Below are positions 50,725 to 59,996 of a stretch of 64,000 nt of DNA, piece by piece. The notes below the pieces were generated by a model. It saw only the letters and a list, made by a program, of their open reading frames with translations. It ran no database searches and was not told the DNA's origin. The number at the start of each line of letters is the position of its first letter. Positions within the stretch are counted from its first letter, which is position 1. Source of the DNA: Candidatus Tumulicola sp. (GTDB lineage Bacteria; Vulcanimicrobiota; Vulcanimicrobiia; Eremiobacterales; Eremiobacteraceae). Both the position numbers and the translations under genes were made by a program. The stretch spans positions 124,001 through 188,000 of the forward strand of contig DATNNM010000011.1 of assembly GCA_035601835.1 (NCBI GenBank). Reading direction: 5' to 3'.

Positions 50725-52174
50725 ACGCGGCGCCGCAGGCCGCGGCAGCGAGTTCGTGCGCGATCCCGGGCCGCCCAGCACGTATCTGGACGCGAAGTCT
50801 CTGCGCGCCGAGCTGCCCCTGCCCGACCTCACCGAGCTCGAAGTCGCGCGTCACTTCACGGAGCTATCCCATCGAAATTTCAACGTCGATTTGAACTTCT
50901 ATCCGCTCGGCTCGTGCACGATGAAGTACAATCCGAAGTTGAACGAAGCGGTCTCAGGCTTGCGCGGCTTCACCGATCTCCATCCGTTCGCGCCTGACTC
51001 GGGGGCGCAGGGCGCGCTGCGCCTGCTCTGGCACATGGAGCGCACGCTGTCGAGCCTCTTCGACATGACGGCGTTCTCGCTGATGCCGGCCGCAGGCGCG
51101 CATGGCGAGATCACGGCCATGCTCATGGCCAAGAAATACTTCAAGGAGCGCGGCGAGCGCGAACGCGTGACGTGCTTCGTGCCCGATACGGCGCACGGTA
51201 CCAACCCCGCAAGCGCCGCGATGGTCGGATATCGCGTCGTCAGCATCCCCTCCAATGCGCGCGGCCACACCGATCTCGCGGCGCTGCGCGCGAAACTCGA
51301 CGGCTCGGTCGCGGTGTGCATGATGACCAACCCCAACACGCTGGGGCTTTTTGAGGACGACATCGTCGAGATGACGCAAGCGGTGCACAAAGCAGGCGGC
51401 CTCATGTACTATGATGGCGCCAACGCGAATGCCATCGTCGGGCTATGCCGTCCGGGCGAGATGGGCTTCGATCTCATGCACCTCAATCTGCACAAGACGT
51501 TTTCGGTGCCGCACGGCGGCGGCGGGCCGGGTTCGGGGCCGGTAGGAGCGAGCGCCGCGCTGGCGCCGTATCTTCCTGCGCCCGCCGTGGCAAAAGACAA
51601 ATCCGGAACGTTCTCGTGGAACGCCGCTCTGCCGCGCAGCATCGGGCCCGTGCGCATGTTCCCCGCGCATTTTCTCGCGATCGTGCGCGCCTACGCGTAC
51701 ATCATCGTGCACGGCGAAGAGGGCTTGCGCACCAACAGCCGGTTGGCGGTGCTCAACGCGAACTATCTGCGCGCGAAGATCCGCGAGTTTCTCACCGTGC
51801 CGTACGAAGACTACTGCCGGCATGAGTTCGTGTGTTCGGCGGAAGAGCTCAAGAAAGCGACCGGCGTGCGCGCCTTGGATCTGGCCAAAGGCTTGCTGGA
51901 TGCCGGCGTGCATGCCCCCACCATGTACTGGCCGCACGTCGTTCCGGAATGTCTGATGATCGAGCCGACGGAAACGGAGACGAAGGCTACGCTCGACGCA
52001 TTCGTCGAGCTGCTGCGCGGCTTGGTCGAACAGTCGCACCGAGATCCGGAATCGGTCAAAGCTCTCCCGCTGCACACGCCGGTGCGCCGAGTCGATGAAG
52101 CACAGGTAGGGCGCCTTGCGAACAAGGCGGTGGGTTTGCGCTGGACGCCGCCCTCCGGCGGTGTGTCCTCGTAA
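50705..52174 (+). CDS. gcvPB: Glycine dehydrogenase (decarboxylating) subunit 2
   Basis: 489 aa C-terminal half of split GcvP. Early FYPLGSCTMKYNPK, then the PLP-binding lysine in LNLHKTFSVPHGGGGPG (about residue 266), and a C-terminal GLDAGVHAPTMYWP-type LLDAGVHAPTMYWP. Together with GcvPA, GcvH and GcvT it splits glycine to CO2, NH3 and methylene-THF. GcvL is not in the window. Confidence 0.96.
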   Translation: MPSLLFERGAAGRGSEFVRDPGPPSTYLDAKSLRAELPLPDLTELEVARHFTELSHRNFNVDLNFYPLGSCTMKYNPKLNEAVSGLRGFTDLHPFAPDSGAQGALRLLWHMERTLSSLFDMTAFSLMPAAGAHGEITAMLMAKKYFKERGERERVTCFVPDTAHGTNPASAAMVGYRVVSIPSNARGHTDLAALRAKLDGSVAVCMMTNPNTLGLFEDDIVEMTQAVHKAGGLMYYDGANANAIVGLCRPGEMGFDLMHLNLHKTFSVPHGGGGPGSGPVGASAALAPYLPAPAVAKDKSGTFSWNAALPRSIGPVRMFPAHFLAIVRAYAYIIVHGEEGLRTNSRLAVLNANYLRAKIREFLTVPYEDYCRHEFVCSAEELKKATGVRALDLAKGLLDAGVHAPTMYWPHVVPECLMIEPTETETKATLDAFVELLRGLVEQSHRDPESVKALPLHTPVRRVDEAQVGRLANKAVGLRWTPPSGGVSS

Positions 52175-52175
52175 G

Positions 52176-52640
52176 GTGGCGCAACGGCGCCGTCCTGTTC
52201 GCATCAAGCACGAGCGCTCCGCGGGCGGTTTCGTGCTCAAGCATGACGATAAAGGCTATCATGGTCTTGTGATCGGCCGCAGCACGCCGCGCATCTGGTC
52301 GCTTCCCAAAGGGCATGTGGAACCGAATGAAGCGGTCGAGTCGACCGCCACGCGTGAGGTGCTCGAAGAGACGGGCATCGAAGCGACGATCATCGAGAAG
52401 CTCGCCGACATCAAGTATTGGTTCTACAGCAGCCGGCTCAAACACAGCAAAGTCGTCCATTTCTACTTGATGCGATTCGTCGGCGGCTCGCTGGCGCCGC
52501 AAGTCGGAGAGGTCGACGAAGTGAGCTGGCTGCCGCTGGAAGAGATGCACAGCCGCATGACGCACTTGAACGAACGTCGTCTGGTCGCGCTCGTGCAGGG
52601 GATCGTGCAGGAGAAGTCAGCCGCCGCCCTCGGCTTTTAG
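52176..52640 (+). CDS. Nudix hydrolase
   Basis: 154 aa starting at GTG 52176, directly after the gcvPB stop. The Nudix box is complete: GHVEPNEAVESTATREVLEE then TGI (G-x5-E-x7-REUxEExGU). The sequence ERSAGGFVLKHDD and WSLPKGHVE resembles diadenosine-polyphosphate or nucleotide-sugar-type Nudix enzymes. The exact nucleotide substrate is unknown. Confidence 0.9.
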   Translation: MAQRRRPVRIKHERSAGGFVLKHDDKGYHGLVIGRSTPRIWSLPKGHVEPNEAVESTATREVLEETGIEATIIEKLADIKYWFYSSRLKHSKVVHFYLMRFVGGSLAPQVGEVDEVSWLPLEEMHSRMTHLNERRLVALVQGIVQEKSAAALGF

Positions 52641-52683
52641 TTACGAGGGTTCCGCGGCGCCTGAACCGTAAATGGTCCACTGA

Positions 52684-53751
52684 TTGAAGCACTCCATCCT
52701 CACCTCGGCCTGCGGCGCGATGGCGCTGACGTTGACGTTAGCGGTCCTGCCCTTGGGCTGCGCGAAGCCGGCGGCGACGCCTACGACCGTCACGCCCGCC
52801 AGGCCCACTCCCAAACCGACGCCGACCACAGCCGACCCGCTCAACGGCGCGATCGTGCCATTGGCCAGCGTGAAACATCGCGTTGCCGCCGTCATGATCG
52901 ATAACTATCCGATCGATGCGCGACCGCAAAGCGGTCTCTTCGACGCCGACGTCGTCTACGAAGTAGAGGCCGAAGGCGGCATCACTCGTTACATGGCGCT
53001 GTACCTGGCAGGCAATCCCAAGAAGGTCGGCCCGGTGCGCAGCGCGCGCACCTATTTCGTCGATCTCGCGCGCCCATACGATCCCTTTTTCGCCCATGGC
53101 GGTCAGAACAACGACACGATCGATAAGCTCAAGAACCTTCGGGCGGGCGGTTTTGCCGATATGGACGAAATCCTCGGCACCGCGCAGGCGTTCTGGCGCG
53201 ATGACGCTCGCGACATGCCGCACAACCTCTACACCTCGGTCGAGCGCATGCGCAAAACGGCTCCGACCTACGGCATGAAAGACCAGAAATACACGCAGCG
53301 GCAATTCGATTTCGAGCCACCCGATCCGCGCCCGCCGGACGCGGCCCCGCTCAACATCCCGCCCGTCGTGGTGTCCTTCTGGAACGATTACAACGTCTTG
53401 TTCGTCTACGATGGCACAGGCTACCAGCGCTACATCGACGGCAACGTGCAAGTCGACCGCGACGACGCGCGGCCTTATAGCGTGGCCGATATCGTCGCCG
53501 TATGGATGCCCGCGCAAGTGCTCGACTCGCTCGGCGATCTTGCGATGAACGTGTACGGCACGTTTCCGGCGCTGCTCATCCGCGACGGACGCGCAGAAAC
53601 GGGCATGTGGGTGGCGCCGGGTCCCACAGTCGTGCCGAGCTTGCTCGGTGACGATGAAAAGCCGCTCTACTTCAAGCCCGGTCAGATCTACATCGAGGTC
53701 TTACCGCAGGGCAGCCGCGTCGTCAGCGGGAAATCCGTCTGGTCGCATTAG
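52684..53751 (+). CDS. DUF3048 lipoprotein (YerB-like)
   Basis: 355 aa starting at TTG 52684. Lipobox VLPLGCAKP (Cys about 26), a TP-rich linker, then DUF3048: VAAVMIDNYPIDARPQSGLF, VYEVEAEGGITRYMALYL, GPVRSARTYFVDLARPYDPF, followed by its C-terminal domain (YSVADIVAVWMPAQVLDS). YerB-type proteins are surface lipoproteins of unknown function, seen in Firmicutes and Chloroflexi. No strong ribosome site. A palindromic repeat begins 9 bp after the stop. Confidence 0.88.
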   Translation: MKHSILTSACGAMALTLTLAVLPLGCAKPAATPTTVTPARPTPKPTPTTADPLNGAIVPLASVKHRVAAVMIDNYPIDARPQSGLFDADVVYEVEAEGGITRYMALYLAGNPKKVGPVRSARTYFVDLARPYDPFFAHGGQNNDTIDKLKNLRAGGFADMDEILGTAQAFWRDDARDMPHNLYTSVERMRKTAPTYGMKDQKYTQRQFDFEPPDPRPPDAAPLNIPPVVVSFWNDYNVLFVYDGTGYQRYIDGNVQVDRDDARPYSVADIVAVWMPAQVLDSLGDLAMNVYGTFPALLIRDGRAETGMWVAPGPTVVPSLLGDDEKPLYFKPGQIYIEVLPQGSRVVSGKSVWSH

Positions 53752-53760
53752 CGAAGCTAA

Positions 53761-53795
53761 TGTAGTGTTCCGAGCGAGCGAAGCGAGCTCGGAGA
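53761..53795 (+). repeat. Dispersed palindromic repeat, second TCCGAGC-type copy
   Basis: TGTAGTGTTCCGAGCGA followed by GCGAAGCGAGCTCGGAGA. Stem TCCGAGC / GCTCGGA as in the copy at 10351, but with a longer loop (11 nt against 3), so loop length is the part that changes between these two. Confidence 0.75.
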
Positions 53796-53834
53796 ACCCA
53801 AAGAAGGGGGTCCAACGCCATAGCCCTTGAGGCC

Positions 53835-54599
53835 GTGAACGCCTCGACCGAGGCCGACCGCAATCGTTTGCTGGTCAAGCTCGACGTCTTCGACGGACCC
53901 CTCGACCTCCTGCTCCACCTCGTTCTGGAACAAGACCTCGACATCACGAAGGTCAGCCTCGCCGCGGTCTGCGAGCAATACCTGGCCTACTTGGCGATGA
54001 TGGAGGGCCTCGATCTCGACATCGCCAGCGAGTACCTGGTGATCGCCGCCACCCTGCTCTTCATCAAGTCGAAAAAACTGCTGCCGCCGCCTCCGCCGCC
54101 GTTCAGCGACGCGCTCGAGGACGAGGCCTTGTGGGCGGAAGAATCGCTGCGCCAGCGCCTCATCGCGTATCAACATTACAAGAATCTCGGCGGCCGCTTC
54201 CGCCAGCTGCTCGACGCCAACGCCGCGTTTTACGGAAGGCCGCAGCAGGCCGTCGAGGGCCTCGTACAGCACTACCGGCTCGATTCGGGGACGCTCGGCA
54301 TCGCGTTCGCTCGCGCACTCGCGAACGCGGAGGCGCGCCCGACGGTGGTCAAGCGCGAAACGTATTCGATGGTCGTGAAGATGAACTACGTGCTGCGCCA
54401 GATCCGCGAGCGCGCGAGCGCGCTGTTTTCGGAACTGGTCGAGGGTTGCCGGCGGATGGAGGTCGTCGTGACCTTCCTGGCCGTGCTCGAACTCATCAAA
54501 GCGCGCAAGGTCGTGTGCAAGCAGCGCAAGCCGTTCGAAGACATCGCGCTCGCTCCCGCGCCGAAGGGCGAAGTGGATCACCTTGCCCACTCTGCGTAG
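53835..54599 (+). CDS. scpA: Segregation and condensation protein A
   Basis: 254 aa kleisin subunit of the SMC-ScpAB condensin. N-terminal SMC-neck-binding part: VFDGPLDLLLHLVLEQDLDI (about 17-36), EYLVIAATLLFIKSKKLLPP in the middle, and the C-terminal winged helix VVVTFLAVLELIKARKVVCK. It bridges the Smc dimer and recruits ScpB. Starts at GTG 53835. Overlaps scpB by 17 bp. Confidence 0.94.
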   Translation: MNASTEADRNRLLVKLDVFDGPLDLLLHLVLEQDLDITKVSLAAVCEQYLAYLAMMEGLDLDIASEYLVIAATLLFIKSKKLLPPPPPPFSDALEDEALWAEESLRQRLIAYQHYKNLGGRFRQLLDANAAFYGRPQQAVEGLVQHYRLDSGTLGIAFARALANAEARPTVVKRETYSMVVKMNYVLRQIRERASALFSELVEGCRRMEVVVTFLAVLELIKARKVVCKQRKPFEDIALAPAPKGEVDHLAHSA

Positions 54600-55257
54600 C
54601 CGCGTCGAGGCGATTCTCTTCGTGGCTGACAAGCCGGTCGCGCTCGAGGCGCTGTGCGAAGTGACCGGCGCGAACGCGGCGGAGGTGCGCAAAGCCGTGC
54701 GCGAGATCGAAGGATCGCTCGGCGACCGCGGCATCGTGCTGCGCGAAGTGGCCGGCGGCTGGCGCTTCGCCTCCCACCCGGAGTGCCGCGAGGACGTCGA
54801 CCGCTATCTGCTGCCGCCCAAGACGCACATGTCGCAGCAATCGCTCGAAACGCTGTCGATCGTCGCGTATCTGCAGCCGGTGACCAAAGCGGAGATCGAA
54901 AGTCTGCGCGGCGTCAACGTCGACGGGGTCATGGAGACGCTCGAAGAGCGCCGGCTCATCCGCGAGTTTGGGCGCAAGGATACGGTCGGTCGCCCGATCA
55001 TCTACGGCACGACCGACTTGTTCCTCGAGGCATTCGGTTTCCGATCGCTCGAGGATTTGCCGCCGTTACCGGAGGGGGCGCCGCGCCGCGCGGGTGGAGA
55101 GCTGCTCCAATTCCCGAACAAGCCCGAGCGCGAAAGCTCGCTCGATCAGATCAAGGAATCGGTCGAAGGCCACGAAGACGACATCGAGCCGCGCTCCGAA
55201 TCACGACTGGAGCAAAGCGTCGCACAGGAGCTCAAAGAAGCGCTCGAGAGCACGTAG
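54583..55257 (+). CDS. scpB: Segregation and condensation protein B
   Basis: 224 aa. Two winged helices: RSRVEAILFVADKPVALEAL and LSIVAYLQPVTKAEIESLRG, with RLIREFGRKDTVGRPIIYGT marking the conserved ScpB end, then an acidic tail. Dimer that binds ScpA. Starts at TTG 54583. Confidence 0.94.
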   Translation: MPTLRSRVEAILFVADKPVALEALCEVTGANAAEVRKAVREIEGSLGDRGIVLREVAGGWRFASHPECREDVDRYLLPPKTHMSQQSLETLSIVAYLQPVTKAEIESLRGVNVDGVMETLEERRLIREFGRKDTVGRPIIYGTTDLFLEAFGFRSLEDLPPLPEGAPRRAGGELLQFPNKPERESSLDQIKESVEGHEDDIEPRSESRLEQSVAQELKEALEST

Positions 55258-55266
55258 ACCAAGACC

Positions 55267-56064
55267 TTGACCGCTCCCCACTACGTCTCCGATTTCGACA
55301 CGCTGTGCGACGAATACGTCCGCTTCCGCCGGCCGTACTCGCCCGAGCTGTTCGATGCGATCGCGCAGGTCGCAGGCGGGCCGCGCGGTCGCCGCGCGCT
55401 CGACGTCGCGTGCGGGAGCGGTCTCTCCAGCGTGGGTTTGTCGGAGCGCGGGTGGGCCGTCACCGGCGTGGACATCGCGCCGAGCATGCTGGCAGCGGCT
55501 CGCAGCGCCGCGCCGGACGGGCGCGCCGCTTTCTACACGGCGAGCGCCGAAGCGTTGCCGTTCGCGGACGGCGCGTTCGCGCTGCTCGTCTGCGGCCAAG
55601 CCTTCCATTGGTTCGAACCTGAGCGCGCGCTGGCCGAATTCGCGCGCGTGCTGGCGCCCGGCGGCGCTCTGGCCATATTCTGGAAGTATGCAAAAGACAA
55701 TCCATTCGGGCGCGCCGTCGCGGGGCTCATGTCGGAATGGACGGGTCAGAAGAAAGCGCCGCTCGACGTGCATACCGCCGAGCGCATGGCGCCCTTCTGG
55801 GCGGTCACCGCGCGCGCCGGCGAAAAACGCGCCGGCGCGATGTTCGTGGGCGGCGAACGCAGGAGCCTCGATTTTCCGTTGCGCTACAGCGTTGATTCGT
55901 ACATCGGCTATCACGCCTCGCGTGAGAACCTGCGCCTCGCCATGGGGCCGCGCCGCGAAGCGTTCTTGGAAGCGGCGCGAGCGGTGGTCGCGCGCCTTGC
56001 GCCACCCAGCGGTGAGTTTGAGATCGATCACCAGCAGGTGATCTACTTGGCGCACAAGCCGTAG
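55267..56064 (+). CDS. Class I SAM-dependent methyltransferase
   Basis: 265 aa. Motif I LDVACGSGLSSVGLSERG (about 45-62), motif II VTGVDIAPSMLAAA, then ALPFADGAFALLVCGQAFHW and LAPGGALAIF: methyltransferase_11 pattern, close to trans-aconitate- or ubiquinone-type small-molecule enzymes. The substrate is unknown. Starts at TTG 55267. Confidence 0.85.
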   Translation: MTAPHYVSDFDTLCDEYVRFRRPYSPELFDAIAQVAGGPRGRRALDVACGSGLSSVGLSERGWAVTGVDIAPSMLAAARSAAPDGRAAFYTASAEALPFADGAFALLVCGQAFHWFEPERALAEFARVLAPGGALAIFWKYAKDNPFGRAVAGLMSEWTGQKKAPLDVHTAERMAPFWAVTARAGEKRAGAMFVGGERRSLDFPLRYSVDSYIGYHASRENLRLAMGPRREAFLEAARAVVARLAPPSGEFEIDHQQVIYLAHKP

Positions 56065-56069
56065 AGCGT

Positions 56070-56933
56070 ATGCGTTTCGGCGTTCACGTCGGCATCGGCG
56101 GCGGTTTCGAAAAGACGATCGCGGAAGCGCGGGCCGCCCGCTGCGAATGCATTCAGATCTTCGCCGGCAACCCGCGCGGTTTCCGGCGTACCCCGTACAA
56201 TGCCCAGGCATGGGACAAGTTCCGGGCGCTGCGCGAGCGCTACGACATCGCGCCGACCGTCATCCACAGCGCGTATCTGGTGAATCTCGTCACGGCTGCG
56301 CAGGAGCTTCACCGGATCAGCGTCCTGATGGTCGCCAACGATCTCGAGGTGGCCGCTCGCGGCGGCATCGAGTACGTCAACACCCACCTCGGCAGCTACG
56401 GTGAAGAAAGCCGCGCGAAAGGCTTCACGCGCGTGTGCAAGACGATCGCCAAATTGGTGCGCGCCGCAAAACCCGGACCGATGCTCCTGCTCGAGAACGC
56501 CGCCGGCGCCGGCAACCTGTGCGGCGGCACGCTCGATGAGCTTGGCGCCATTCTGAAGGAAGTGCCGAGCGAGCGGGTCGGCGTGTGCCTCGACACCGCG
56601 CACGCCTGGGCCGCCGGCTACGACATCTCCGGCGAGACCGGCGTGGCCGAGTTCATGCGCGCGATCGAGCGTCACATCGGTTTCCAGCGCGTGCGCGTGC
56701 TGCACCTCAACGATACCGAAGTGGACCTCGGGGCTAAACGCGACCGCCATTGGCACGTCGGCAAAGGCAAGATCGGCACGCGCGGCATGCGCTCGCTGCT
56801 GAAGCGCCCGGAACTGGAACACGTCGCGGTCATCTGCGAAACGCCAAAAACTCCTGAGCTCGACCGCGCCAACGTGCGCGCTGCGCGCACGCTTGCGGGG
56901 CCGGCCGTTCGTCCCGTAGGCCTGAGGCGCTGA
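56070..56933 (+). CDS. nfo: Endonuclease IV (AP endonuclease)
   Basis: 287 aa TIM barrel using three zinc ions. MRFGVHVGIGGGFEKTIAEA at the start, ENAAGAGNLCGGTLDELGAI, GVCLDTAHAWAAGYDI, and HLNDTEVDLGAKRDRHWHVG near 220. It cuts the DNA backbone 5' of abasic sites and complements the Tag-like glycosylase at 14920 in base-excision repair. Confidence 0.95.
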   Translation: MRFGVHVGIGGGFEKTIAEARAARCECIQIFAGNPRGFRRTPYNAQAWDKFRALRERYDIAPTVIHSAYLVNLVTAAQELHRISVLMVANDLEVAARGGIEYVNTHLGSYGEESRAKGFTRVCKTIAKLVRAAKPGPMLLLENAAGAGNLCGGTLDELGAILKEVPSERVGVCLDTAHAWAAGYDISGETGVAEFMRAIERHIGFQRVRVLHLNDTEVDLGAKRDRHWHVGKGKIGTRGMRSLLKRPELEHVAVICETPKTPELDRANVRAARTLAGPAVRPVGLRR

Positions 56934-56982
56934 TCCCGGAAAAACCGAAACACTCGCTTCAACCACAAAGTAAGAACGGACG

Positions 56983-57891
56983 ATGATTGTGCGGCGACCT
57001 GCGGTTCTTTTGGCAACGTTCTGTTCGCTGGCGTGGATGCTCGCGAGCGCCGCTGAGGCGTTCGCTCGCGCGGGCGGCGGCGGGCACTACGGCGGCGGCG
57101 GCAGTCACGGCGGCGGTGGGTACGGCGGCGGCGGAGGAGGAGGTCTCTTCAGCCTGTGGCCCCTGCTCTTCTTGGGGCATGGCACGGGCGCGTGGGCCAT
57201 CATCGCGCTCATCGTCCTCTACTACATATATAACCGTTCGCGCAGCGCGCAAGGAGATGGCGGGTCGCAGCAAGCCCAAACCGTGACGCCGGAGTTCATG
57301 AACGCGCCTTCGCGCGTGGTCGACGAGCAAGCGATCGCGGCCGGCATCGCTGCGATCCAACAGCGCGACCCCAACTTCAACCTCCAGGCATTTCTCGATC
57401 GAGCGCAGACGGCGTTTTTCAAAATACAGCAAGCTTGGGCGGCGCGCAATCAAGATCTCGCGCGCGACGTCATGAGCGACGCCCTCTACGAACGTCACAA
57501 GATGCAGACCGATCAGCTCATCGCGAATCATCAGGTCGACGTGCTCGAGAACATCGTCATCGGGCACGCGAAGATCACCGGCGTGACGCCGGCCGCGCCC
57601 TACGATTCGATCTGCGTCGCCTTCACCGCGAGCATGGCCGACTACACGATCGACGAGAACACGAAGAAGGTCGTCGATGGCGAACGCGTGCCGACGACCT
57701 TTACCGAGTTCTGGACTTTCATCAGGCGGGCCGACGCCAAGAGTGCCGCCGGGTCGACCACGCTTGCGTCGACGTGCCCTTCGTGCGGCGCGCCGCTCAA
57801 GCTGACGAACGGCCGCTGTGACTATTGCAGCGCGCCGGTGCGCACCTCATCGTCTGAGTGGGTCGTCGATCAAATAGAGCAGGCCTTCTAG
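56983..57891 (+). CDS. Tim44-like domain protein with Gly-rich stretch and zinc ribbon
   Basis: 302 aa. N-terminal helix (signal or anchor), a glycine/histidine-rich segment of GGGG runs, a membrane helix (GAWAIIALIVLYYIYN) at about 67-82, then a Tim44-like domain (LDRAQTAFFKIQQAWAARN, CVAFTASMADYTIDENT), and at the C terminus a zinc ribbon CPSCGAPL, CDYCSAPV. The Tim44-like fold is used for membrane or protein docking; specific partner unknown. Confidence 0.85.
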   Translation: MIVRRPAVLLATFCSLAWMLASAAEAFARAGGGGHYGGGGSHGGGGYGGGGGGGLFSLWPLLFLGHGTGAWAIIALIVLYYIYNRSRSAQGDGGSQQAQTVTPEFMNAPSRVVDEQAIAAGIAAIQQRDPNFNLQAFLDRAQTAFFKIQQAWAARNQDLARDVMSDALYERHKMQTDQLIANHQVDVLENIVIGHAKITGVTPAAPYDSICVAFTASMADYTIDENTKKVVDGERVPTTFTEFWTFIRRADAKSAAGSTTLASTCPSCGAPLKLTNGRCDYCSAPVRTSSSEWVVDQIEQAF

Positions 57892-57892
57892 C

Positions 57893-59437
57893 TCACTTCT
57901 CCAAGATCAATCGCCCGCCAGGGTAATCCAAAAACGTCGCGCTGAAGCGCGAGAGCACGCCGCCTCCCAAGATGCCGTCAGTGCTCTTGCTCTGCGTGAA
58001 CGCGCCGGTGGGGTTCAACAGCACCTCCGTATAGACGTCGGCGAGAGAAAAGTTTCCCAACGCCAAGCGATTCACCGTGGTCGTGCGGATGGCGAAATGG
58101 CCGCCGGCGCCGCGCGCCGATCCGACGTCCTCGCGCAAGGTCGGCGGGTCGATGCTCGAGCTTGCCGGACCCAGATCGCGAAAATGCGCGTTGGCGAAAT
58201 CCTCGTACAAGATGAGGCCGGTGTCGCTTCCGGTATCGACCGACAGCGTCACGGGGTCGTTGTCGCCGAGCACGGCCTTGATGCGGGGAACGCGCTCGGC
58301 GAGATCGAGCGGCAAGACGACCCCGGTGCCCGAGTACGTGAACGTCTCCGGCGCGATGAGATGGAGCTGACCGCGCGAATAGCTCACCCGCAGCACGACT
58401 CGCGAGAGCACGTCGAACCCAAGGATGCCGTCGATGCCGGCGCGATCGATCTGCCCGGGCAGTTGCAGCGGAACGGCCTGGAGCACGAAGCTGTGGAACT
58501 GGATGCCGGCCACGCTGAGCGTGTCGGCACGCGCGATTTTTCCGTTCAGCATCCCGGCGGCGGCCACGCGCGAACTCCCGCCGGTCGGCAGACCCAGGCG
58601 ATTGGCGGCGGCCAGATCGATCAGCGATGACGAACTCCCCGAATCGACGAGGAACTTGACCGGGTGATCGTTGATCGCGCCCTGCACCACGATGAGTCCA
58701 TGCGGCGCGTCGAAGTTCACGGCGACGTCGCTCTTGCCGGCGGGAAAATCGGGTTTGCGGATCTGCGGCACGCTGAAATCGGACGCGAGCTGCACGCGAA
58801 ATTCGACTTTGTCGACGGTCGTCGTCACGTTCTGATCGCGATCCGACTCGACGATGCGCACCGGCAGCGTGATTCGGCCGAACGTCTGGTAGGCGGCATA
58901 GTGGACCGCGTGGTCGCCGATCTCTACCGCATCGAGCAACGCAGTCGCCGCGTCGAGGTAGAAGATCGCCGGCGTGCGGCCGAATTGCGTCTTGAGCCTA
59001 TAGGCGGTGCGACCGTCCATGGACGCCGTGCCGTCCACGCTCCAGGTGATGCCCGAGTCGAAGAGCACGGCATTGTAACCGAGGAGCAGCGAGGCTAGGG
59101 AATGACGGCGCTGCAGCGGGCCGGTCTGCACGTCGCCGTTCTCGTCCTGCACCCACTCGACGTTGCCGTCGCTGCCGCGCGCGCGCTGCGCGAGTGATAG
59201 GGTCAAGATCGTGCGGTAGCGGCCGTCTTTGTCCGCCAGCGTCACGTATTGCGCGTCGACGCCACGCTGGGAGATCGTGCCGCTCCACGTCGCGCCGGCA
59301 AACGGCAACGCGCCAATCGCTCGATGATGGCGCGCAAGCAGGTCGGCGACACCGGGCTGAGGCGATGAGCCGGTGGCGGCGCCGGCAAATGCGAGCAAGA
59401 AGCCCGCCGCCGTTGCGCCAATCCATGGCCCAATCAT
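57893..59437 (-). CDS. Exported protein with two aspartyl-protease (retropepsin-like) domains
   Basis: 514 aa from ATG 59437 (GAAGGTGG ribosome site). Signal peptide (WIGATAAGFLLAFAGAATG), then a region resembling LolA-like domains, then two Asp-protease-like modules: FLVDSGSSSSLIDLAAANRL (about 262-281) and LSVDTGSDTGLILYEDFANA (about 400-419), each with D-S/T-G in VDSG or VDTG. Single-chain tandem retropepsin folds could form an intramolecular pseudodimer like pepsin. Starts back to back with the GNAT gene (shared CATG). Confidence 0.83.
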   Translation of the reverse strand: MIGPWIGATAAGFLLAFAGAATGSSPQPGVADLLARHHRAIGALPFAGATWSGTISQRGVDAQYVTLADKDGRYRTILTLSLAQRARGSDGNVEWVQDENGDVQTGPLQRRHSLASLLLGYNAVLFDSGITWSVDGTASMDGRTAYRLKTQFGRTPAIFYLDAATALLDAVEIGDHAVHYAAYQTFGRITLPVRIVESDRDQNVTTTVDKVEFRVQLASDFSVPQIRKPDFPAGKSDVAVNFDAPHGLIVVQGAINDHPVKFLVDSGSSSSLIDLAAANRLGLPTGGSSRVAAAGMLNGKIARADTLSVAGIQFHSFVLQAVPLQLPGQIDRAGIDGILGFDVLSRVVLRVSYSRGQLHLIAPETFTYSGTGVVLPLDLAERVPRIKAVLGDNDPVTLSVDTGSDTGLILYEDFANAHFRDLGPASSSIDPPTLREDVGSARGAGGHFAIRTTTVNRLALGNFSLADVYTEVLLNPTGAFTQSKSTDGILGGGVLSRFSATFLDYPGGRLILEK

Positions 59438-59996
59438 GCGACCACCTTCGCCGCGGAAAGCCGCACCGACCTGGCTTGTCGGCAAAATGATCCGGCTGCG
59501 GCCGCTCGAGCCCGGCGACGTGCGCATGCTGCAGCGCTGGGTGAACACGTCGCCCGCGCGGGATTTCATATTCACTCGCTTGCCGCTCAGCCGCGAACAG
59601 GAGCAGGAGTGGCTCGCGCGCGCAGCCAGCGATCCGAAAACGCCGACGTACATCATCCAAACGCTGCGCGGCAAGGACATCGGCGTCACCGGGCTCGTGA
59701 TCGACGGCGCGCGCGCAACGCTCGGCATCAGCATCTTCGAGCGGAGCTATTGGAATAAAGGTTGTGGAACCGACGCGGTTCGGACGCTGATCGACGGAGC
59801 GTTTCGAGCGCTGCCGCTGGTGCGCATCGAACTGACCGTGCTCGTCGACAATGCGCGCGCCATTGCTTGCTACGAACGCGCTGGGTTCGCGCGTGAAGGC
59901 GTGTTGCGCCGTCTCGTGTACCGCGATGGGAAACCGACCGATATGCTCCTCATGAGCGCGCTGCACGAGGAATGGCTCGCGCGTGCCGGTCGCTAG
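59436..59996 (+). CDS. GNAT acetyltransferase, RimJ/RimL type
   Basis: 186 aa from ATG 59436, or 169 from ATG 59487. The conserved N-terminal WLVGKMIRLRPLEPGDV includes residues before ATG 59487, which favours ATG 59436; that ATG overlaps the divergent gene's ATG in CATG. The acetyl-CoA loop is the SYWNKGCGTDAVRTLIDGAF region and ARAIACYERAGFAREG follows. Acetyltransf_3 family, possibly modifying a protein N terminus, an antibiotic or a polyamine. Overlaps the next GNAT gene by 14 bp. Confidence 0.86.
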   Translation: MRPPSPRKAAPTWLVGKMIRLRPLEPGDVRMLQRWVNTSPARDFIFTRLPLSREQEQEWLARAASDPKTPTYIIQTLRGKDIGVTGLVIDGARATLGISIFERSYWNKGCGTDAVRTLIDGAFRALPLVRIELTVLVDNARAIACYERAGFAREGVLRRLVYRDGKPTDMLLMSALHEEWLARAGR

